Assembly: GCA_964614095.1 (NCBI GenBank)
Contig: CAZTJO010000001.1
Location: 124,001 to 188,000, forward strand
Reading direction: 5' to 3'
Length of the DNA stretch: 64,000 nucleotides
Origin: CAZWKX01 sp964614095
GTDB lineage: Bacteria > Actinomycetota > Acidimicrobiia > Spongiisociales > UBA11373
The translations under genes and the position numbers were made by a program. Under the pieces are notes generated by a model. It did not search any database, was not told the origin of the DNA, and saw only the letters and a program-made list of their open reading frames with translations. This document shows positions 8,677 to 17,217 of the stretch, in pieces (the first letter of the stretch is position 1; each line of letters starts with the position of its first letter).

Positions 8677-9462
8677 CTAGCGGCGGTTCTCTAGGCGCGG
8701 CAAGTGTTTCAGGCGCTGGTCGGGCGAGAACAGACGGTGGGAGATACCCCACGCCACCACCGTCGTTGTCGTCGCCGTCGAGGCCAAGATCAGATACATA
8801 ACCACGACCTGCACAAGCACAGCGTCGACGGGATCGACCCCGGCCAGGATGAGTCCAGTCATGGCTCCGGGCAGGAACACAAGGCCCATGGCCTTGGTCC
8901 TCTCCAGCTGCGGCACCAGAGCGTCTCTCGCCGCAGCACGCAAGTAGGGAAGGGCAGCCGCCCGCGCCGTCCAGCCCAGTGCAAGGCGAGCCTCGACCTC
9001 AAGCCGCTTGTCGGCCATCTCGGCGACGATGCGCCGGGCCACCAGCACGGTCGCCGTCATCGAATTGCCCACCATCATCCCGCCCAGAGGCACAACCGTT
9101 TTGCCCTCGACAGGAAACACCCCGCACCCGAAGACAACCCCCAAAGTCACCGGCGCCGCGATGCCAAATGCGAGAAGGGCGACGGCAAACGCCCCCGGCA
9201 CCTCCCGCACCCGCCGTCTCACGGTGTCGGCGGCGATGAGAACGATGGCCGCCACCCACACCCACGACAACACGATGGGGCGTTCCGGGTCAATGACGAG
9301 AACCAGCAGGCCGCCGACCACAAGCAGCTGGGCAAGCGCCCGCGCCGACGACCACAGAATGCTCACCTCGAGGCCGAGGCGCCGCACTGCCGACACCACC
9401 GCCGCCACCAGGACAAGAGCCACCGAGATGGCCAGCCCAATCCAGCCCACCGGACCCGACAT
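8677..9462 (-). CDS. fetB: FetB-type ABC transporter permease
   Basis: About 261 aa with six or more hydrophobic helices, UPF0014/FetB family. Diagnostic stretches are VPLGGMMVGNSMTATVL and LPGAMTGLILAGVDPVDAV. In E. coli FetAB exports iron and protects from oxidative stress, which suits the peroxiredoxin next door, although that gene is on the other strand. The ATG at 9462 shares one base with the TGA of fetA (TGATG), so translation is coupled. The longer open frame upstream of 9462 lies over fetA and is not part of the protein. Confidence 0.85.
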   Translation of the reverse strand: MSGPVGWIGLAISVALVLVAAVVSAVRRLGLEVSILWSSARALAQLLVVGGLLVLVIDPERPIVLSWVWVAAIVLIAADTVRRRVREVPGAFAVALLAFGIAAPVTLGVVFGCGVFPVEGKTVVPLGGMMVGNSMTATVLVARRIVAEMADKRLEVEARLALGWTARAAALPYLRAAARDALVPQLERTKAMGLVFLPGAMTGLILAGVDPVDAVLVQVVVMYLILASTATTTTVVAWGISHRLFSPDQRLKHLPRLENRR

Positions 9463-10166
9463 CAGGAGCTTCCCATCCAGAAGGCCCGGAACTCGCCGGG
9501 AGCGGATTCGAGCGCGTCGGGCGGGGCCGGACCCCAAGTCCTTCCCGACACCAGCACCAGCACTCTGTCCCCCATTCGCCGGGCCTGGGCAAGATCGTGG
9601 CTGACCCAAAGAAGAGGCACCCCGTCCTTGACCAGCGCCCGAGCAAGCTGCTCCAAGGCCGATCGGGACTTCTGGTCGAGTGCCGCCGTCGGTTCGTCCA
9701 TCAGTAGAGTCTCCGGTTCGGTGAGCAGCGCCCGGCCCAAACACATACGCTGCTGTTCGCCCACCGAGAGTTCATCAGCGACGCGGTCGAGGAACGACGG
9801 CAACAGGTCCACCCGATCGAGGCACTCTGCCAAGATGTTGTCGGCCGCGTCGGGAGCAGCCGCGTGAAGGTTGTCCCTCACCGTGCCTGGAAAGGGAACC
9901 GGCCGCTGCCCCAGCAGGCCCACACTGCGCCGCAGACCCGTGGGGTCGAGTGTTGACACATCCGAGCCTCGATAGCGAACCGTGCCGCTGGACGGCGCTT
10001 CCAGCCGATTGCAGAGACGCAGAAGAGTGGACTTGCCGGCGCCGGACGGGCCTACCACTGCGGTGATCCCCCCATCATCGATACGCGCCGTCACCCCGTC
10101 GAGTATCTGCCTCCCGGAGTCCACCACGCTCACATCGATGAACTCGAATAGCCCTGGAATGCTCAC
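9462..10166 (-). CDS. fetA: FetA-type ABC transporter ATP-binding protein
   Basis: About 234 aa from GTG 10166, close to the usual size; a longer start at 10211 is possible. Walker A is GPSGAGKST (39-47), the signature is LSVGEQQR, Walker B is TLLMDEPTAALD, and the switch His is in WVSHD. It energises FetB for metal (probably iron) export. It is divergent from the vanW-family gene; the about 70-nt gap should hold both promoters, of which only a weak TAGAAT element toward 10238 is visible. Confidence 0.87.
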   Translation of the reverse strand: MSIPGLFEFIDVSVVDSGRQILDGVTARIDDGGITAVVGPSGAGKSTLLRLCNRLEAPSSGTVRYRGSDVSTLDPTGLRRSVGLLGQRPVPFPGTVRDNLHAAAPDAADNILAECLDRVDLLPSFLDRVADELSVGEQQRMCLGRALLTEPETLLMDEPTAALDQKSRSALEQLARALVKDGVPLLWVSHDLAQARRMGDRVLVLVSGRTWGPAPPDALESAPGEFRAFWMGSS

Positions 10167-10237
10167 GTCAGGCGAATGTACCACCTGGTGAACCGCCACA
10201 GCCCTGAGCACCGCTTAGAATCGCTGCGGCTTCTCCC

Positions 10238-12046
10238 ATGCTCAGAATCCCACGCTCTCTTCTGGTTATTGCTCTGATCATCACCTCGATGATGCTCATG
10301 GTTGGGGTGGTGTTCGCCCTCGACCGCGTCACCAACGGCGGCGAGGTGCTGGGCAGCGTGGTCGCCGGGGACATTCAGCTGGGAGGGCTCCACCAAGACG
10401 AGGTCCTCGACGCGCTAACCGATCTGGAACACAGGCTGCTCACGGTGCCGGTAACCGCGACTGCAGCCGGCCAGGAGTTTGCCCTCGATCCGGCCGCCAT
10501 CGACTTTGATCTGGACGAGTGGACGGTGGCCGCCGGCGCCTTCGAGCAGGGACGGCGGGGCCACCTGGGCACTCAGTTCGGTTGGTGGATGGAACACCTG
10601 GGCGGCACCGACTCGGTGGCCCAGCTCCACTTCACCTTCGATGAGGCAGCACTTCGGCAGATCGTTGCCGGGTGGGAGATCGACGGAATCGGCGATCCCG
10701 CGTTTCCGGGCGCCGTGAGCGTGGAGAACGGTGAGTTGCTGCCCCAATACCCGGCCGTCGGCACCGGCATAGATGTCGATGAGGCGCTGGCGCTCTTGCA
10801 GGCTGGGCTGGTCGACCCGGAGCGGGCTCCGATCGATCTTCCGCTTCGGGTGCTCGACCCACCCCTGAGCGATGCCGACATCGACGCCGCGATCGCCGAG
10901 GCGCAGCAGATCGTCTCCACCGATATTCGTCTCGTTGACAGTCGCACGGGGACCGAGCTGACCATACCTGCAGACGCGCTTGCCGAGGCTCTCATCGTTG
11001 AGCGCGACGACGGCTCGGCGACACCCACCTTTTCCTACACCTTCGATGCAGAGATCCTTCTCGACCACCTCGGATCGGCCGTAGATGCTATTGCCTCCGA
11101 TCCGGTGGATGCCGAGCTGTATATCGACGACCTGCGCGACGTGGTCAGGATCTTCCCCAGCAGCCCCGCACTGGAGCTCGACACCGAGGCACTCGACGAC
11201 GCCGCGGCCACGGCTGTCCTGTCGGTTACCCGCACCGCCGAGATCCCCTACCGCTCCGGTGCCGATCCCGAGGTCACCACCGCCGACATCGAAGCGCTGG
11301 GTATCAAAGAACTCATCGGCGAGTTCACCACCTACCACAACTGCTGCGAGAACCGCGTCATCAACATCCAGCTCATCGCCGACGCCACCGAAGGCGCTCT
11401 CGTCATGCCCGGCGAGACCTGGTCGCTGAATGAGCACGTGGGACTACGCACGGTCGCCCAGGGCTACGTTCGCGCCGGAGCTATCTGGAAGGGAGAGCTG
11501 GTGTGCTGCGACCTGGACATCAACATCGGGGGCGGGACCAGCCAGTGGACCACCACGCTCTACAACGCCTTCTTTTTTGCCGGTCTCGAAGACGTCTCCC
11601 ATACGCCCCACTCCATCTACTTCTCCCGCTACCCGGAGGGGCGAGAGGCCACCTTGGGCTATCCGGAACCCGATCTGGCCTTCCGCAACAACACCGAGCA
11701 CGCGGTGATCATCATGACGTCACATACCGACACCTCGGTCACGGCCAAGGTGTACGGAGACAACGGCGGGATTGTGGTGGAGGCGGGCCTCTCCAACCGC
11801 TACAACTACTCCAGCCCGCAGAGCCGCACCGAGTACGACGCCGCGCTGGATCCCGAGGTGACGCTGGTGACGGCGGGCTCGCCCGGCTGGTCGGTGGACG
11901 TCTACCGCTACATCACCTATCCCGACGGCACCACCACCGAAGAGATGTGGACCTGGCACTACACCGGGGCCGTCGAGGTCACCAGAATGAACCCCTGTCA
12001 CCGGGACGGGGACGACGCCTGCCCCCCCGAACCCGAGCCGCCATAA
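10238..12046 (+). CDS. VanW-family exported protein
   Basis: 602 aa. An N-terminal hydrophobic segment (about 8-28) acts as signal anchor. It is followed by a repeated about 110-residue peptidoglycan-binding-4-like region (LGGLHQDEVLDAL..., ALDPAAIDFDLDEW) and a C-terminal VanW domain (about 365-520) with PGETWSLNEHVGLRT, GGGTSQWTTTLYNAFFFAGL and YSRYPEGREATLGY-like sequence. VanW proteins are found in glycopeptide-resistance clusters and in many actinobacterial envelopes; their reaction is unknown. The tail is Pro/Glu-rich with a CHRDGDDAC pair of cysteines. It converges on the GH3 gene; the 98-nt gap has only weak hairpins such as ACAAGC/GCTTGT (12060-12078). Confidence 0.8.
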   Translation: MLRIPRSLLVIALIITSMMLMVGVVFALDRVTNGGEVLGSVVAGDIQLGGLHQDEVLDALTDLEHRLLTVPVTATAAGQEFALDPAAIDFDLDEWTVAAGAFEQGRRGHLGTQFGWWMEHLGGTDSVAQLHFTFDEAALRQIVAGWEIDGIGDPAFPGAVSVENGELLPQYPAVGTGIDVDEALALLQAGLVDPERAPIDLPLRVLDPPLSDADIDAAIAEAQQIVSTDIRLVDSRTGTELTIPADALAEALIVERDDGSATPTFSYTFDAEILLDHLGSAVDAIASDPVDAELYIDDLRDVVRIFPSSPALELDTEALDDAAATAVLSVTRTAEIPYRSGADPEVTTADIEALGIKELIGEFTTYHNCCENRVINIQLIADATEGALVMPGETWSLNEHVGLRTVAQGYVRAGAIWKGELVCCDLDINIGGGTSQWTTTLYNAFFFAGLEDVSHTPHSIYFSRYPEGREATLGYPEPDLAFRNNTEHAVIIMTSHTDTSVTAKVYGDNGGIVVEAGLSNRYNYSSPQSRTEYDAALDPEVTLVTAGSPGWSVDVYRYITYPDGTTTEEMWTWHYTGAVEVTRMNPCHRDGDDACPPEPEPP

Positions 12047-12144
12047 GGGACCGAGAGAGACAAGCTCAATCTGCTTGTACTCCGGCACCGGTGTGTTTTG
12101 CCGCAGCTGCACTCAGCTCCCCCCGCCCCCGCTCAGCAATGCCC

Positions 12145-14577
12145 TCAGGCCTCCGATTCGGGTATCTCCACCCGGCCGGTGAGCCGAAGATCGCGGGAGG
12201 AACGCCCCACCCGGACCTCCACCTCCCCAGGATCAAGAACCCAGCCGCCGCGTCCCGGGTCGAACCAGGAGAGATCCTCCCTCTCCAGCCGGAAATGCAC
12301 CTTCGTCGCTTCACCTGGCCCGAGCCGGACCTTGGAGAAGCCCTTTAGCTCCTGTTCCGGATGGTCGCCCCGCCGTGACAACGGAGCCACATAGAGTTGC
12401 ACAACGTCGGACCCCGGCCGGTCGCCGACGTTCACCACGGTTGCCGACACCTCCAAAGCGTCCCCGTCCCATTGGGTTGCCAGGTCGCGGTAGTCGAATC
12501 CCGTGTAGGAGAGGCCGTGGCCGAAGCAGTAGCGGGGCTCAACACCGGAACGGTCATAGAACCGGTACCCGACAAAAACGCCATCGTGGTAGTCGATGTG
12601 GCCCGGTCGCTCTACCCCTACCTGCGCTACCGGCGCCTCTCCGAGAACCAGCGAAAAGGTGGTGGGAAGCCTGCCACCGGGCTCACAGGCACCGAACAGA
12701 ACATCGGCCACCGCGTTGCCCACCTCCTGGCCGCCGTACCAGATTTGGGCCAACGCGGCGGCGTCGCCTGCCCAGGGCATCTCCACCGGGGAGCCGGAGG
12801 CGACAAGAACAACCGTGTTGGGATTGGCTGCGGTCACTGCGGTGATCAACTCTTCCTGGGAGCCGGGAAGACGCAGGTCGGGACGGTCAAAACCCTCCGA
12901 CTCGAAGAACGGTCCGAGCCCAACAACAACCACGACCACGTCGGCCGAGCCGGCCACAGTCACCGCCTCTTCGATCATCTCCGGCCCCGGGGTCGGACTG
13001 CACCCCACCTGCAGCTCCCTGCCGCCTGTTCCCTCCACGGTGAAGTATTCCACCACCAATTCGTGAGACTCGCCGGCGGGCAATCCGATCTCGACGGTTG
13101 CCACCTCCGCGGCGGGATCCCGCTCTACAAAGAGCACCACCTTGCCATCGAGCGCCACGCGCCCGTGCCCGCCGCGGCAGCGCAGGGCCAAGGTGTGCAC
13201 TCCACCCCGGGCGGTCTTCAGCGTTCCGGAGAGACGAACAGAACAGTCGCCGTAGACCAGGTGGTGGTCGCCAGTGCTGGGCCAGTGAAACTGCGACCGT
13301 GTCGTGGTGAACGTATGAGCGGGATCGCCGGCCAGCTCGCCGTTGTGGAAGTACTCGATGCGCAGACCCGGTGATCCATCCGGGGCGGCAACGATGCCGG
13401 CTTCGATTGCCTGAGGATACGGATGTACCACACACCCACGGCGGTAGCAGACCCGGGTGCCCGCACCGGCCCCTGAGATGATGCCCTCCAGCACCGAGGC
13501 CTGGTAATGCGGCTCGACCCTGGCACTGCCGCCTCCCGAGATCGGCGTTGCCGCGGCGAACTCGCCCAGCACCACAATCTTGCCGACCGACAGGTCGAGC
13601 GGAAGAAGACCGTTGCGATTCTCGAGCAGAACGATGGACTCGGCGGCCACCTTCCTCGCCAGGGCACGGTGTTCGGGGCGGTCCTCGGCATGCTCGTCGG
13701 ATGGGGCCTCACCTTCCAGCAGTCCGGCCCGATCCAGGAGGCGGAGCATCCGGCGCGCCTTGTCATCGAGCTGCTCTGCCGACAGAGAGCCCTTCTCAAG
13801 AGCAGCCCTGACGTGCTCACAAGACATCCACCGCGCCGGGCCCGGCATCTCCAGGTCGAGACCACCGGCTGGAGTGACTTCCCCGTAGGTTCCCCACCAA
13901 TCAGACATGACCAGACCGTCAAAACCCCACTCGCCCTTCAATAGATCGACGACAAACGGGTGCTCGGCGGCGTAGATGCCGTTGATGCGGTTGTAGGCGG
14001 TCATGAGCGACCAGGGCCCCGCCTCGGCCACAGCAGCCCGGAATGGAGCCAGGTACACCTCATGGAGCGACCGTTCGTCGACGTCGGAGCTGATGGTGAA
14101 ACGTTCCTGCTCGGCGTCGTTGCAGAAGAAGTGTTTGATGCAGGCGCCGACACCCTCCGACTGAATCGCCCCGATGTAGGCCACCGCCATGCGGCTGCTG
14201 AGATGGGGATCTTCGGAGAAACACTCGAAGTTGCGCCCGGCCCGCGGATAGCGCTGGATATTCACGGTGGGGCCGAGCAGCACGGAGGCACCCTTGGAGC
14301 GGGTTTCGGCGGCCAGCGCCTTGGCCACCTGGGCCACCAGCTCGGTGTCCCAGGTGGAGGCGAGGGCCACGCTCACCGGAAAGCTGGCCGAGCTGGGGCC
14401 GTGGTTCCACTCGGAGCCCCGGGCCCCGCTGGGCCCATCCGTGACCTTGAGAGCGGGGATACCGAGCCGCTCGACGGGCACGGTATGCCAGAGATCTCTC
14501 CCCGCGAGCAACGAGATCTTCTCATCGAGATCCAACCGGGCCAGCAGTCCCTCGATACGGTCGGAGGCATCAGGCAT
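12145..14577 (-). CDS. Beta-glucosidase, glycoside hydrolase family 3 with PA14-like insert
   Basis: 810 aa with no signal peptide. The GH3 N-terminal barrel carries LKVTDGPSGARG, NIQRYPRAGRNFE, IKHFFCND and the nucleophile loop GLVMSDWWGT with Asp226. An inserted beta-rich domain (about 385-530) has the PA14 look (LRIEYFHNGELAG... VEYFTVEG). A C-terminal fibronectin III-like domain follows FGHGLSYTGF. Family members release glucose from cello-oligosaccharides or glycosides; the cytoplasmic location suggests it acts on imported sugars, in line with the GH94 phosphorylase at 56.4 kb. The ATG at 14577 has AAGGTGAAG upstream. Confidence 0.9.
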   Translation of the reverse strand: MPDASDRIEGLLARLDLDEKISLLAGRDLWHTVPVERLGIPALKVTDGPSGARGSEWNHGPSSASFPVSVALASTWDTELVAQVAKALAAETRSKGASVLLGPTVNIQRYPRAGRNFECFSEDPHLSSRMAVAYIGAIQSEGVGACIKHFFCNDAEQERFTISSDVDERSLHEVYLAPFRAAVAEAGPWSLMTAYNRINGIYAAEHPFVVDLLKGEWGFDGLVMSDWWGTYGEVTPAGGLDLEMPGPARWMSCEHVRAALEKGSLSAEQLDDKARRMLRLLDRAGLLEGEAPSDEHAEDRPEHRALARKVAAESIVLLENRNGLLPLDLSVGKIVVLGEFAAATPISGGGSARVEPHYQASVLEGIISGAGAGTRVCYRRGCVVHPYPQAIEAGIVAAPDGSPGLRIEYFHNGELAGDPAHTFTTTRSQFHWPSTGDHHLVYGDCSVRLSGTLKTARGGVHTLALRCRGGHGRVALDGKVVLFVERDPAAEVATVEIGLPAGESHELVVEYFTVEGTGGRELQVGCSPTPGPEMIEEAVTVAGSADVVVVVVGLGPFFESEGFDRPDLRLPGSQEELITAVTAANPNTVVLVASGSPVEMPWAGDAAALAQIWYGGQEVGNAVADVLFGACEPGGRLPTTFSLVLGEAPVAQVGVERPGHIDYHDGVFVGYRFYDRSGVEPRYCFGHGLSYTGFDYRDLATQWDGDALEVSATVVNVGDRPGSDVVQLYVAPLSRRGDHPEQELKGFSKVRLGPGEATKVHFRLEREDLSWFDPGRGGWVLDPGEVEVRVGRSSRDLRLTGRVEIPESEA

Positions 14578-14708
14578 GCTTCTTCACCTTGGTCGACGGA
14601 TTCTCAAAGGCTCCACTCGCCTCCAGCCGTGTCGACGGACCGCGGAGTGCCGAAAGGATATCCTCCGCAGCATCCTCCTCGCGCCGGAATCGTCCGGTCT
14701 CGGAGCGG

Positions 14709-15215
14709 TCACTCCGCGCCCAAGCCCACCAGCCGATCGACCACCTCTTCCGGCGGCAAGCCGCCAACATCGATGACCATGTCGGCGATCGGCGCCGTCG
14801 TCTCGCGTCGGCGGCGGGCAAGCCGACGCGCCGACTCCAGGTCGAGAGAGCGGCGGTGGTCTCCCCCACCGGCCCGATGCCACAGCACCTCCGCGTCGCC
14901 GTCGAGCACCACCAGCGCCACCCCGGGATCTTGCAGCCGCTGGAGCAGGTCGGGCCGGTCGGCGGTGGTGGCCGCCGCGGCCACCACCGCGGTGCCGGGA
15001 CCACCGAGGGCAGCGAGCAGGATCTCGGCCTCGACCTGATGCAGCCATTCGACCCCGTGCTCTTCGGCAAGCCCACGTCCGTTCTTCCCGAAACGCTCTT
15101 CGACCTCAGCATCGGAATCAACAAAACGCCGATCCAGCCGATCGGCGACGAGCCGCCCCACCGTCGTCTTTCCAGACCCCATTGGACCGACCAGCACAAC
15201 AAAATCCCGAGGCAT
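14709..15215 (-). CDS. Shikimate kinase-like P-loop kinase, atypical
   Basis: 168 aa. Walker A is GPMGSGKTT (10-18), followed by VGRLVADRLDRRFVDSDAEVE, which matches the shikimate kinase nucleotide-binding half including the DSD motif. The shikimate-binding elements are poor: FRxxE is replaced by LHQVE and the glycine-rich GGG loop reads AVVAAAATTA. It may phosphorylate another small molecule, as gluconate-kinase-like relatives do. The start MPRDFVV is chosen because the longer frame runs through the preceding gene. It is 47 nt after the aldehyde dehydrogenase and probably in its operon. Confidence 0.6.
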   Translation of the reverse strand: MPRDFVVLVGPMGSGKTTVGRLVADRLDRRFVDSDAEVEERFGKNGRGLAEEHGVEWLHQVEAEILLAALGGPGTAVVAAAATTADRPDLLQRLQDPGVALVVLDGDAEVLWHRAGGGDHRRSLDLESARRLARRRRETTAPIADMVIDVGGLPPEEVVDRLVGLGAE

Positions 15216-15262
15216 GGCCGGACAGCGTAGGCCGCGGGATACCCGACGCGCTGGTTCTGCCG

Positions 15263-16663
15263 CTAGCGGCCGGCCAGGAATTTCATGAGCCTCATGCGCC
15301 GCTTCTCGCCGCCGCGTCGTGGAAACCACTGATATTCGCGACGAAGCCTGATCCGGCTCTCCGCCACCGATTTGGCGTATGAAAACCCCCGCAGCCCGTC
15401 GGAGGAGCCGGTTCGACCCCATCCAGACGCGGCCACACCACCGAATGGGAGCGCCGGCATGCCGTAATTGACCAGGCCGTCGTTGACCGCAACCGTGCCC
15501 GCCCGGATTCGAGCCGCCACCCTTCGCGCCCGCACCGTGTCCCCGGTCCACACCGAAGCGTGCAGGCCAAAAGGCGAATCGTTGGCGCGAGCAACCGCCT
15601 CGTCCTCATCGGCAACCCGCATAACCGGCAGTACCGGGCCAAAGGTCTCCTCGGTCATGACCAGCATGGAATGATCGACGTCGACGAGAACCGTGGGCTC
15701 ATAGTGCCGCTTCCCACGGCGCCGCCCACCGGAGAGCACGCTGGCTCCGGCGGCAACCGCATCAGCGACATGCCGCTCGACCACTTCCATCTGTCCCGGC
15801 CCAATGAGGGGCCCGATACCCCGGCGCCGTTCGTCGGATCCCTCAACGTCGCCAAGGGCGCGGACAAGCTCTCTGATGAAGGCGTCGTAGGCGGCGGCGA
15901 CCACATAGACCCTCTCCACGGCGACACACATCTGCCCGGCGTTGAAGAACCGCCCCCACACCGCCCCTCGAGCGGCCCGCACCAGATTGGCGTCCTCCAG
16001 CACGATCATTGGGTGTTTGCCGCCCAATTCCAGGAGAGTGGGAATGAGCCGTTCACCGGCCCGAGCCGCGATCTCCCGCCCCACCTCGGACGAGCCGGTG
16101 AAGGCGATGACGTCGATGTCGGCATCGACGAGTGCCTTCCCCGCATCAGCACCACCCTGAACCACTCCAATCAACCCTGGGGTCAAGCCGGCGGCTTCGG
16201 CGATCTCGGCAACCAGGGCTCCCGAGCGAGGCGTTGTACTCGACGGCTTCAACACCACTCCACAGCCGGCGGCGAGGGCGGTCATCGTCGGCTGGAAGGA
16301 GAGGAAAAAGGGGAAATTCCAGGGCGAAATGACCGCAGCCACCCCCAACGGCTCGTACCGAATCCAGGCGCGCTTGTGCAGCGCCGGGTAGGCCGACACT
16401 CGTCGGAGCCTGAGGTGCTTGGCCGTGTTCCGAGCCAGGTAGCGGGCATGGATCGCCGCCGGCATCAGCTCGCCGGTGATGACATCGGAAGGGCTCTTGC
16501 CGGTCTCCGCGACCACACTCTCAACGACATGTTCGGCAGAGGCGATGAGGGAGCGCTTCAGGCTTCCGATCGCCCGCTGTCGATCCGCAAGGGAGCGCCG
16601 GCCCCACTGCTCCTGGGCCAGCCGGGCGGCGGCAACGGCTGCGCCGATGGCTGGATCACCCAT
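15263..16663 (-). CDS. Aldehyde dehydrogenase family protein
   Basis: 466 aa NAD(P)-dependent aldehyde dehydrogenase. The catalytic residues are visible: Asn116 in PWNFP, Glu212 in LELGGKHP, and the nucleophile Cys246 in GQMCVAVERV; ETFGPVLPV and the nucleotide loop FTGSSEVGREI are also present. The C-terminal extension with FSYAKSV and a basic tail (RRGGEKRRMRLMKFL) resembles the membrane-targeting tails of long-chain or succinate-semialdehyde-like enzymes; substrate is not determinable. The ATG 16663 shares one base with the upstream TGA (TGATG). Confidence 0.9.
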   Translation of the reverse strand: MGDPAIGAAVAAARLAQEQWGRRSLADRQRAIGSLKRSLIASAEHVVESVVAETGKSPSDVITGELMPAAIHARYLARNTAKHLRLRRVSAYPALHKRAWIRYEPLGVAAVISPWNFPFFLSFQPTMTALAAGCGVVLKPSSTTPRSGALVAEIAEAAGLTPGLIGVVQGGADAGKALVDADIDVIAFTGSSEVGREIAARAGERLIPTLLELGGKHPMIVLEDANLVRAARGAVWGRFFNAGQMCVAVERVYVVAAAYDAFIRELVRALGDVEGSDERRRGIGPLIGPGQMEVVERHVADAVAAGASVLSGGRRRGKRHYEPTVLVDVDHSMLVMTEETFGPVLPVMRVADEDEAVARANDSPFGLHASVWTGDTVRARRVAARIRAGTVAVNDGLVNYGMPALPFGGVAASGWGRTGSSDGLRGFSYAKSVAESRIRLRREYQWFPRRGGEKRRMRLMKFLAGR

Positions 16664-17217
16664 CACACATCTCGAATACCCTCGATCAGCAGCCACACCG
16701 CCACCGCAAGGAGCGCGACGGCCACCATCCGGCCCAAATGCAGAAGCACCCGATCGGTCATATCCCGCCGTGGCAACGATCCCAGCAGCCCCAGCAGGGC
16801 CAGCGAGACGGCCGCTGCCACCACCGTGGCCCCCACGCCCTCCTGGCTGCCCGTGGTCACGGAGAGCGCCAGGAACTCCGGACCGAGCAGCCGCGGGAAC
16901 GCGACCGGCCACAGTGCCGGCCACCACCCGCCCGGCACCGGCTCCTTGGGAGGACGGGGCCGGGTCAGAACGTAGAAGCCGCAGAGCGCCAAGGTGAAGC
17001 CGGCGGCAATGCGGAAGGTCTCCGGGGTTATCTCGAGCGTTTCCAGAAGCGGCCCGGAGACCCAGGCGAGCCCGGCCACGGCTCCCAGCGCCAGCAGCGA
17101 CCCACCACCTAGCGGCAGCGCCGCTGCTCTCTGGCGAGACGTCTCGGGCATGCCCAGGCGAGTTCGTGGAGGATTCAGCCCACTCACATAGGCCAAGACA
17201 AGGAGTGCGGCGGTCAT
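16663..17217 (-). CDS. MarC-like integral membrane protein
   Basis: 184 aa with about five or six hydrophobic helices. The order of features (GLNPPRTR near the N-terminus, TFRIAAGFTLALCGFYVL, then PVAFPRLLGPEF) parallels the MarC/NAAT family pattern of NPxG, FRIAGG and PLAIPLIAGPGAI, although identity is low. Function of the family is uncertain. It overlaps the gene upstream by 4 nt (ATGA) and the gene downstream by 1 nt, so it is the middle of a tightly coupled three-gene unit. Confidence 0.55.
   Translation of the reverse strand: MTAALLVLAYVSGLNPPRTRLGMPETSRQRAAALPLGGGSLLALGAVAGLAWVSGPLLETLEITPETFRIAAGFTLALCGFYVLTRPRPPKEPVPGGWWPALWPVAFPRLLGPEFLALSVTTGSQEGVGATVVAAAVSLALLGLLGSLPRRDMTDRVLLHLGRMVAVALLAVAVWLLIEGIRDV

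Noticed and set aside
8704..9867. Long plus-strand ORF antisense to fetAB
   Set aside because: It is the reverse-strand shadow of two well-supported genes and has a biased, His/Arg/Pro-rich composition.
14570..15202. Minus-strand ORF in another frame across the shikimate kinase-like gene
   Set aside because: It covers the 131-nt gap before the GH3 gene with a protein-like end, but it overlaps the P-loop gene, has no start signal and matches nothing; it looks like a GC-rich shadow.
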